This document shows, piece after piece, positions 58,698-64,000 of a stretch of 64,000 bases of DNA (position 1 is its first letter; every line of letters starts with the position of its first letter). The position numbers were made by a program, and so were the translations under genes. This DNA comes from Massilia sp. IC2-278. GTDB taxonomy: Bacteria > Pseudomonadota > Gammaproteobacteria > Burkholderiales > Burkholderiaceae_D. The DNA lies in contig NZ_JAJFES010000005.1 of the NCBI RefSeq assembly GCF_020708045.1, positions 276,538 to 340,537 of the forward strand, given 5' to 3'. The notes under the pieces are model-generated. The model saw only the letters and a list, made by a program, of their open reading frames with translations, made no database searches and had not been told where the DNA came from.

Positions 58698-59216
58698 TTA
58701 GCCGATGATGTCTTCGACCGACTTGCCGCGCTTGGCAGCGATGTCAGCCGGAGTGCTCATTTTTGCCAGACCGTCGAGGGTCGCGCGAACCAGGTTGTAC
58801 GGGTTCGACGAACCGGTCGACTTGGCGACCACGTCGGTCACGCCCATCACCTCGAAGATAGCGCGCATTGCGCCACCAGCGATCACGCCGGTACCCGGCT
58901 TGGCCGGCGACATCAGGACGCGCGAGGCGCCGTGACGACCGGTAACGGTGTGGTGCAGCGTACCGTTCTTGAGGGGCACCTTGATCAGGTTGCGGCGGGC
59001 TTCTTCCATCGCTTTTTGCACGCCGACTGGAACTTCCTTCGACTTGCCTTTGCCCATGCCGATGCGGCCATCGCCGTCACCGACAACGGTCAGCGCTGCA
59101 AAACCCATGATACGACCACCCTTGACCACTTTGGTCACGCGGTTGATCGCGATCATTTTTTCGCGCATGCCATCATCCGGCTTGTCGCTTGCCATTTTCG
59201 CTTGCATTTTTGCCAT
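58698..59216 (-). CDS. rpsE: 30S ribosomal protein S5
   Basis: 172 residues, with the S5 double-stranded RNA-binding motif ([20 protein letters not shown]) and [19 protein letters not shown]. It takes part in decoding accuracy; mutations here give spectinomycin resistance in E. coli. Confidence 0.97.
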   Translation of the reverse strand: MAKMQAKMASDKPDDGMREKMIAINRVTKVVKGGRIMGFAALTVVGDGDGRIGMGKGKSKEVPVGVQKAMEEARRNLIKVPLKNGTLHHTVTGRHGASRVLMSPAKPGTGVIAGGAMRAIFEVMGVTDVVAKSTGSSNPYNLVRATLDGLAKMSTPADIAAKRGKSVEDIIG

Positions 59217-59228
59217 GACGATTCTTCC

Positions 59229-59591
59229 TTAGAACTTCAGACCGGCTTCACGCGCGGCATCTGCCAGCGCCTTGACACGGCCGTGGTAACGGAAACCCGA
59301 ACGGTCGAATGCGACTTCGGTGATTCCTGCTTTCAGTGCTTTTTCTGCGACGCGCTTGCCGACCAGGGCAGCGGCTGCAGCGTTGCCGCCGGCGCCGGAT
59401 TTGCCACCGAGTTCAGCGCGCACTTCTGCTTCCAGCGTCGAAGCCGAAACCAGGACCTTCGCATCCGGGCTGATCAGGTTCGCATAGATGTGCAGGTTGG
59501 TGCGGTGAATCGACAGGCGATTCACGCCCAGCTGGGCGATCTTGATGCGGGTTTGGCGTCCGCGACGCAGACGCGATTGTTTCTTGTCCAT
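59229..59591 (-). CDS. rplR: 50S ribosomal protein L18
   Basis: 120 residues, [20 protein letters not shown], ending in [20 protein letters not shown], the conserved 5S rRNA-binding end. Between rplF and rpsE. Confidence 0.97.
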   Translation of the reverse strand: MDKKQSRLRRGRQTRIKIAQLGVNRLSIHRTNLHIYANLISPDAKVLVSASTLEAEVRAELGGKSGAGGNAAAAALVGKRVAEKALKAGITEVAFDRSGFRYHGRVKALADAAREAGLKF

Positions 59592-59602
59592 GTCAGCTCC
59601 GA

Positions 59603-60136
59603 TTATTTCTTCTTGGTTTCTTTAAGCTTCACCACTTCGTCCGAATAACGGACACCCTTGCCTTTGTAAGGCTCAGGCGAGCGGTAAGCGCGCACTTCAG
59701 CGGCAACCTGGCCGACCTTTTGACGATCGATACCCTTGATCAGGATTTCGGTCGGGGTCGGGGTTGCTGCGGTGACGCCTTCCGGCATCGCGTGCAGCAC
59801 CGGGTGCGAGAAGCCCAGCGACAGGTTCAGGGCGTTGCCCTGCACTGCTGCCTTGTAGCCCACGCCCACCAGGTTCAGCTTCTTCTCGAAGCCCTTGGTG
59901 ACGCCGGTAACCATGTTGTTGACCAGGGCGCGCAGGGTGCCCGACATGGCGTTCGATTCACGCGAATCGTCCACCACGTCGAACGTCAGCGTGCCGTTGT
60001 TGTTTTCTACCTTGACCAGGCCGTTCAGCGGCTGGGTCAGGGTGCCCAGTGGGCCTTTGACCGTGATCGCTGCTGCAGTGATCGCCACTTCGGCGCCAGC
60101 TGGGACAGCGATTGGCATCTTAGCTACTCGAGACAT
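59603..60136 (-). CDS. rplF: 50S ribosomal protein L6
   Basis: 177 residues, [20 protein letters not shown], with two L6 repeats and the C-terminal signature [20 protein letters not shown]. Near the sarcin-ricin loop of the 50S subunit. Confidence 0.97.
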   Translation of the reverse strand: MSRVAKMPIAVPAGAEVAITAAAITVKGPLGTLTQPLNGLVKVENNNGTLTFDVVDDSRESNAMSGTLRALVNNMVTGVTKGFEKKLNLVGVGYKAAVQGNALNLSLGFSHPVLHAMPEGVTAATPTPTEILIKGIDRQKVGQVAAEVRAYRSPEPYKGKGVRYSDEVVKLKETKKK

Positions 60137-60146
60137 CGTCTACTCC

Positions 60147-60542
60147 TTAAGCTACGTAGCAGATAACTTCGCCGCCGACGCCGGTGGCGCGGGCTTTGCG
60201 GTCAGTCATCACGCCTTGCGGGGTCGACACAATCGCCACGCCCAGGCCGTTCATGACGGTCGGGATCTCGTCTTTGCCTTTGTAGACACGCAGGCCAGGA
60301 CGGGAAACGCGCTCGATGCGCTCGATGACCGGACGGCCGGTGTAATACTTCAAACCGATTTTCAGTTCCGACTTGCCACCTTCGGTGGACACGGCGAAAT
60401 CCTCAATGTAACCCTCGTCCTTCAGGACGTTGGCAATGGCAACCTTGACTTTCGACGACGGCATTGCGACCGTGGTCTTTTGAACAGTTTGTGCGTTGCG
60501 AATGCGGGTCAGCATATCGGCGATAGGATCGCTCATACTCAT
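60147..60542 (-). CDS. rpsH: 30S ribosomal protein S8
   Basis: 131 residues, [20 protein letters not shown], ending [11 protein letters not shown]. Two in-frame ATGs (60542, 60536) are both possible. In E. coli S8 represses the spc operon through the L5 mRNA; only 4 bases separate rplX and rplE here, so any S8 site would overlap coding sequence. Confidence 0.97.
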   Translation of the reverse strand: MSMSDPIADMLTRIRNAQTVQKTTVAMPSSKVKVAIANVLKDEGYIEDFAVSTEGGKSELKIGLKYYTGRPVIERIERVSRPGLRVYKGKDEIPTVMNGLGVAIVSTPQGVMTDRKARATGVGGEVICYVA

Positions 60543-60556
60543 TGCTTATTCTCCTA

Positions 60557-60862
60557 TTACCAGCTGGCTTTGGTCATACCCGGAATTTCGCCCTTCATGG
60601 CGAATTCGCGGATTTTGGTACGGGCGAGGCCGAACTTACGGAAGGTGCCACGTGGGCGGCCGGTCATGGCGCAGCGGTTACGCTGGCGGGTCGGCGCCGA
60701 GTTACGTGGCAGGGCCTGCAGTTTCAGGCGCGCTTCGTAACGTTCTTCTTCGGTCTTCGACTGGTCGTCGATGATCGCTTTCAGAGCTGCACGCTTTGCG
60801 GCGAATTTCTCCACCAGGTCTGCACGCTTCTGTTCGCGGTTAATCAGTGCAAGTTTTGCCAT
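60557..60862 (-). CDS. rpsN: 30S ribosomal protein S14
   Basis: 101 residues, [20 protein letters not shown], the long form without zinc-binding Cys pairs. C-terminal [20 protein letters not shown] is typical. Confidence 0.97.
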   Translation of the reverse strand: MAKLALINREQKRADLVEKFAAKRAALKAIIDDQSKTEEERYEARLKLQALPRNSAPTRQRNRCAMTGRPRGTFRKFGLARTKIREFAMKGEIPGMTKASW

Positions 60863-60866
60863 GCTC

Positions 60867-61406
60867 TTAGTTCCTGAACGGGAATTTGAAGGCGGCGAGC
60901 AGCGCTTTGGCTTCGTCGTCGGTCTTAGCGGTGGTGGTGATCGAGATGTTCATGCCACGCAGCGCGTCGATCTTGTCGTAATCGATTTCAGGGAAGATGA
61001 TCTGTTCCTTGACGCCGATGTTGTAGTTGCCACGACCATCGAACGATTTGCCGTTCACGCCACGGAAGTCACGCACGCGCGGCAGGGCCACGGTGATGAA
61101 ACGATCCAGGAACTCGTACATGCGGTTGCCACGCAGGGTAACCATGGTACCGATCGGGTAGCCTTCGCGGATCTTGAAACCTGCGATTGCCTTGCGCGAC
61201 TTGGTGGTCACTGGCTTCTGGCCGGCGATCTTGGTCAGGTCGCTGACAGCGTGCTCGAGCACTTTCTTGTCGGCGATCGCTTCACCAACACCCATGTTCA
61301 GGGTGATCTTGGTCAGGCGCGGCACTTCCATCACCGACTTGTAGCCGAATTTTTCGGTCAGGTCAGCGACGACTTTGTCTTTGTAGAATTGTTGGAGACG
61401 GGCCAT
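60867..61406 (-). CDS. rplE: 50S ribosomal protein L5
   Basis: 179 residues, [20 protein letters not shown], with [20 protein letters not shown]. Binds 5S rRNA and contacts S13 and P-site tRNA. Only 4 bases follow between it and rpsN. Confidence 0.98.
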   Translation of the reverse strand: MARLQQFYKDKVVADLTEKFGYKSVMEVPRLTKITLNMGVGEAIADKKVLEHAVSDLTKIAGQKPVTTKSRKAIAGFKIREGYPIGTMVTLRGNRMYEFLDRFITVALPRVRDFRGVNGKSFDGRGNYNIGVKEQIIFPEIDYDKIDALRGMNISITTTAKTDDEAKALLAAFKFPFRN

Positions 61407-61410
61407 GTTC

Positions 61411-61725
61411 TTACACCTTCACTTCTTCGCCGGAAGACTTGTAGACGCGGACTTTCTTGCCGTCCTGGTCTTTGAAGCCTACGCGGTCAGCCTTGCCGGT
61501 CGCGGCGTTGAACAGCGCGACGTTGGAGACGTGAATCGGCATCGCCTTGTCGACGATACCACCTTGGACGCCGGTCATCGGGTTCGGCTTGACGGCCTTC
61601 TTGGCGACGTTCACGCCATCGACGATGACGTGCTCGGCGTCGACGCGACGCGAAACCACGCCACGCTTGCCCTTGTCTTTACCGGCCAAAACGATGACTT
61701 CGTCGTTTTTACGAATCTTATCCAT
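61411..61725 (-). CDS. rplX: 50S ribosomal protein L24
   Basis: 104 residues with an N-terminal KOW motif ([18 protein letters not shown]) and [14 protein letters not shown]. Assembly initiator of the 50S subunit. Confidence 0.97.
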   Translation of the reverse strand: MDKIRKNDEVIVLAGKDKGKRGVVSRRVDAEHVIVDGVNVAKKAVKPNPMTGVQGGIVDKAMPIHVSNVALFNAATGKADRVGFKDQDGKKVRVYKSSGEEVKV

Positions 61726-61734
61726 TGCGACTCC

Positions 61735-62103
61735 TTACAGTACTTCAGGTGCCAGGGACACGATCTTCATGAACTTTTCAGTGCGCAGCTCGCGCGTCAC
61801 TGGTCCGAAGATACGGGTGCCGATCGGTTCCAGCTTGGCGTTCAGCAGTACTGCGGCATTGCCGTCGAACTTCACCAGGGAGCCGTCTTGGCGGCGCACA
61901 CCTTTAGCGGTACGCACAACCACAGCGTTATAAATTTCACCTTTTTTGACACGGCCACGTGGCGCGGCAACCTTGACGGTTACCTTGATGATGTCGCCAA
62001 TGCTCGCATAACGGCGCTTGGAGCCGCCCAACACCTTGATGCACAAAACTTCTTTTGCACCGGTGTTGTCGGCTACTTCGAGCCGGCTTTCGGTTTGAAT
62101 CAT
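61735..62103 (-). CDS. rplN: 50S ribosomal protein L14
   Basis: 122 residues, [20 protein letters not shown], with [20 protein letters not shown] at the end. First gene of the spc operon, preceded by a 233-base gap. Confidence 0.98.
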   Translation of the reverse strand: MIQTESRLEVADNTGAKEVLCIKVLGGSKRRYASIGDIIKVTVKVAAPRGRVKKGEIYNAVVVRTAKGVRRQDGSLVKFDGNAAVLLNAKLEPIGTRIFGPVTRELRTEKFMKIVSLAPEVL

Positions 62104-62336
62104 AGTATTTTCTTTCCCAACTTAAGCCGAAGAAACCCCACGGCGAACCGTAGGCCTGCGGTCAGTCTTGGTCCCGCCGCACCGCCCCTGCTGGAGCGCT
62201 ACGATTGGGTGATTGGACTTTCCAATAAACTTCGAACAGGCCGCAGTTACCGAGGGGGACAAACTGCGGCAACACATGAACGAAGCCCGCTAGTATCTCA
62301 GATACCAGCGGGCCACGCAAGACTAATTTTTACTGC
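62104..62336 (-). promoter_or_regulatory. S10/spc operon boundary with three hairpins
   Basis: Between rpsQ and rplN, 233 bases hold no gene. In transcription order: a 12-bp stem with one mismatch (62285-62313, GCCCGCT/AGCGGGC at its base) followed by TTCGTTC, likely the S10 operon terminator; a GCCGCAGTT/AACTGCGGC stem (62240-62270); and an ATTGGA/TCCAAT stem (62212-62226). The rest probably contains the spc promoter; I see no clear -35/-10 pair. The position equals the S10/spc split of E. coli. Confidence 0.6.
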
Positions 62337-62609
62337 TTACAGTACCTGTGCAACCTGCACAACACGGGTAACAGTCCAAGCTTTCGTCTTCGAGATCGGG
62401 CGACCTTCCGAGATCTCGACCGTGTCGCCGGTCTTGGCCTGGTTGGTTTCGTCGTGCGCGTGATACTTGTTCGAGCGCACGATGATCTTGCCGTACAGCG
62501 GGTGCTTCACGTGACGCTCGATCAGCACGGTGACGGTCTTGTCCATTTTGTCGGACACGACTTTGCCGACCAGCGTACGCTTCAGCGCCGTTTTAGTGGT
62601 GTCGTTCAT
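62337..62609 (-). CDS. rpsQ: 30S ribosomal protein S17
   Basis: 90 residues with the OB-fold motif [20 protein letters not shown] and [14 protein letters not shown]. Last gene of the S10 operon. Overlaps rpmC by 4 bases. Confidence 0.97.
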   Translation of the reverse strand: MNDTTKTALKRTLVGKVVSDKMDKTVTVLIERHVKHPLYGKIIVRSNKYHAHDETNQAKTGDTVEISEGRPISKTKAWTVTRVVQVAQVL

Positions 62610-62797
62610 TTGGCTTCCTTCGAGTTCATCACAGTCTTCACACGCGCGATGTCGCGACGTACTTTCTTGAGCTGCGCGGTATTGCCCAGCTGCTGGGTAG
62701 CGATTTGCATGCGCAGGCCGAACTGGGCCTTCAGCAGCTCATTCAGCTCCTTTTGCAGCGCTTCCTGGTCCTTGCCGCGGAGTTCCGATGCTTTCAT
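62606..62797 (-). CDS. rpmC: 50S ribosomal protein L29
   Basis: 63 residues from the ATG at 62797 ([20 protein letters not shown]), a two-helix protein with [10 protein letters not shown] and [11 protein letters not shown]. Near the exit tunnel, where trigger factor and SRP dock. Confidence 0.97.
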   Translation of the reverse strand: MKASELRGKDQEALQKELNELLKAQFGLRMQIATQQLGNTAQLKKVRRDIARVKTVMNSKEAK

Positions 62798-62809
62798 ATT
62801 CAACTCCTG

Positions 62810-63229
62810 TTATTGGCCGACCTGGCGCACGACGAACGTGGTAGCCAGTGGCAGTTTGGCAGCGGCCAGGCGGAATGCTTCGCGCGCCAGTTCTTCTGCG
62901 ACGCCGTCCATCTCGTACAGGACTTTGCCTGGCTGGATTTCAGCGACGTAGTATTCCGGATTACCTTTACCGTTACCCATACGGACTTCGGCCGGCTTGT
63001 TCGAGATCGGCTTGTCCGGGAAGATACGGATCCAGATACGACCGCCACGCTTGATGTGACGGGTCATGGCGCGACGTGCCGCTTCGATCTGGCGCGCGGT
63101 GATACGGCCGCGGGCAACTGCCTTCAGACCGAATTCACCGAACGAGACCGCGGTGCCGCGGGTGTGCGAAATGCCGGTGTTACGGCCTTTCTGCTCTTTA
63201 CGATACTTCCTGCGCGATGGTTGCAGCAT
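62810..63229 (-). CDS. rplP: 50S ribosomal protein L16
   Basis: 139 residues, [20 protein letters not shown], with [20 protein letters not shown]. Lies near the A site of the peptidyl transferase centre. It starts 2 bases after the rpsC stop. Confidence 0.98.
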   Translation of the reverse strand: MLQPSRRKYRKEQKGRNTGISHTRGTAVSFGEFGLKAVARGRITARQIEAARRAMTRHIKRGGRIWIRIFPDKPISNKPAEVRMGNGKGNPEYYVAEIQPGKVLYEMDGVAEELAREAFRLAAAKLPLATTFVVRQVGQ

Positions 63230-63231
63230 GC

Positions 63232-64000
63232 TTATTCTCCTGCTTTCTCAGCTGGTGCAGCGGCAGCCGGGGTCGCCAGCTTGACGGCTGGACGAGCACG
63301 CACGGTCGGTGCTGCATTACCTGGACGGGCGCCTCCGGCCGGGCGTGGGCCGCGCGATGGCTTGCCATCGTCACGACGTGGGCCGCGTGGCTTTTTCTCG
63401 TCCGGCGGGGTGTCGATGACCGGGGCTTCGCCGGTGACCGAACGGTCGCCCTTGTAGACCCAGACCTTGACACCGATGATGCCGTAGGTGGTCGACGCTT
63501 CGCTGGTGCCGTAGTCGATATCGGCGCGCAGGGTGTGCAGAGGCACACGGCCTTCGCGGTACCATTCGGTACGTGCGATTTCGATGCCGTTCAGGCGGCC
63601 CGACGACATGATCTTGATGCCGACGGCGCCCAGGCGCATTGCGTTTTGCATCGCGCGCTTCATCGCGCGGCGGAACATGATGCGCTTTTCCAGCTGCTGC
63701 GAGATCGAATCGGCGATCAGCTGCGAATCGATTTCCGGCTTGCGGATTTCTTCGATATTGACGTGCACAGGCACGCCCATGATCTTCGTCAGCGACGACT
63801 TCAGCACTTCGATGTCTTCGCCTTTTTTACCGATCACGACACCAGGACGCGACGAGTAGATGGTGAAGCGCGCGTTCTTGGCTGGGCGCTCGATGACGAT
63901 GCGGCCGACCGAAGCGTTCTTCAGCTTCTTCTTCAGGAAAGTACGTGCTTCCAGGTCTTCCTTCAGCATGTCGGCGAAGTTGCCGTTGCCAGCGTACCAG
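63232..64000 (-). CDS. rpsC: 30S ribosomal protein S3, partial (5' end outside the window)
   Basis: The frame runs to the window edge and begins there with [19 protein letters not shown]; the first 20 or so residues are missing. The KH domain has [18 protein letters not shown] and the C-terminal S3 domain ends near [13 protein letters not shown]. About 65 residues of Pro/Arg/Gly/Ala-rich low complexity follow, much longer than the E. coli tail. S3 lies at the mRNA entry site. Confidence 0.96.
   Translation of the reverse strand, partial: WYAGNGNFADMLKEDLEARTFLKKKLKNASVGRIVIERPAKNARFTIYSSRPGVVIGKKGEDIEVLKSSLTKIMGVPVHVNIEEIRKPEIDSQLIADSISQQLEKRIMFRRAMKRAMQNAMRLGAVGIKIMSSGRLNGIEIARTEWYREGRVPLHTLRADIDYGTSEASTTYGIIGVKVWVYKGDRSVTGEAPVIDTPPDEKKPRGPRRDDGKPSRGPRPAGGARPGNAAPTVRARPAVKLATPAAAAPAEKAGE

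Overview
The window comes from a high-GC betaproteobacterium, most likely Oxalobacteraceae (Massilia/Telluria-like). The evidence is the gene order (pilMNOPQ-aroK/aroB-dgt; engB-hemB beside cytochrome c, resB and ccsB; ychF/pth/rplY/prs/tRNA-Gln/ispE/lolB), the GC-rich codon use, and a PEP-CTERM protein of the kind common in that group. It is chromosomal. The identification is from recognised families only; no database search was possible.

Layout. 1-0.7 kb: lower-GC 5' remnant of a frameshifted tyrosine integrase, the edge of an integrative element lying to the left. 0.7-14.2 kb: housekeeping block (ychF, pth, rplY, prs, tRNA-Gln, ispE, lolB, a TPR lipoprotein, then mutM, a dynamin-like GTPase and mutY), interrupted by a PEP-CTERM protein gene with its own sigma-54-type promoter and a patatin-like lipase. 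14.3-15.5 kb: an unrecognised gene and a MITE-like foldback element. 15.5-28.4 kb: dgt, a fused aroK-aroB gene, an Ig-like lipoprotein, and pilMNOPQ (type IV pilus alignment complex and secretin) divergent from penicillin-binding protein 1A. 28.5-32.4 kb: cyaY, lptM, lysA and a DUF4153-type membrane protein. 32.4-40.1 kb: a heme/cytochrome c/redox-repair block (msrQ, msrP, ccsB, resB, cytochrome c4 on one strand; engB and hemB on the other).

40.4-50.8 kb is an accessory block holding a tyrosinase, an unknown proline-rich membrane protein, an RND efflux pump with its adaptor, a two-component system and a Spy-like periplasmic chaperone. It is bounded on both sides by copies of a dispersed palindromic repeat. 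50.9-64 kb: dsbD, then the alpha, spc and S10-end ribosomal protein operons, all on the minus strand, running off the right edge inside rpsC.

Intergenic DNA is rich in structure. There are eight copies of a REP-like palindrome, all outside coding sequence and close to gene 3' ends; at 40.2-40.4 kb two copies form a perfect 32-bp inverted pair. There are many intrinsic terminators, one of which (30.5 kb) runs into the ribosome binding site of the next gene. The most notable observations are the sigma-54 promoter of the PEP-CTERM gene, the oppositely charged C-terminal tails of the partner proteins PilN and PilO, the AroK-AroB fusion with an internal start, the REP family and its nested variant, the foldback element, and the dynamin-like GTPase coupled to mutY.
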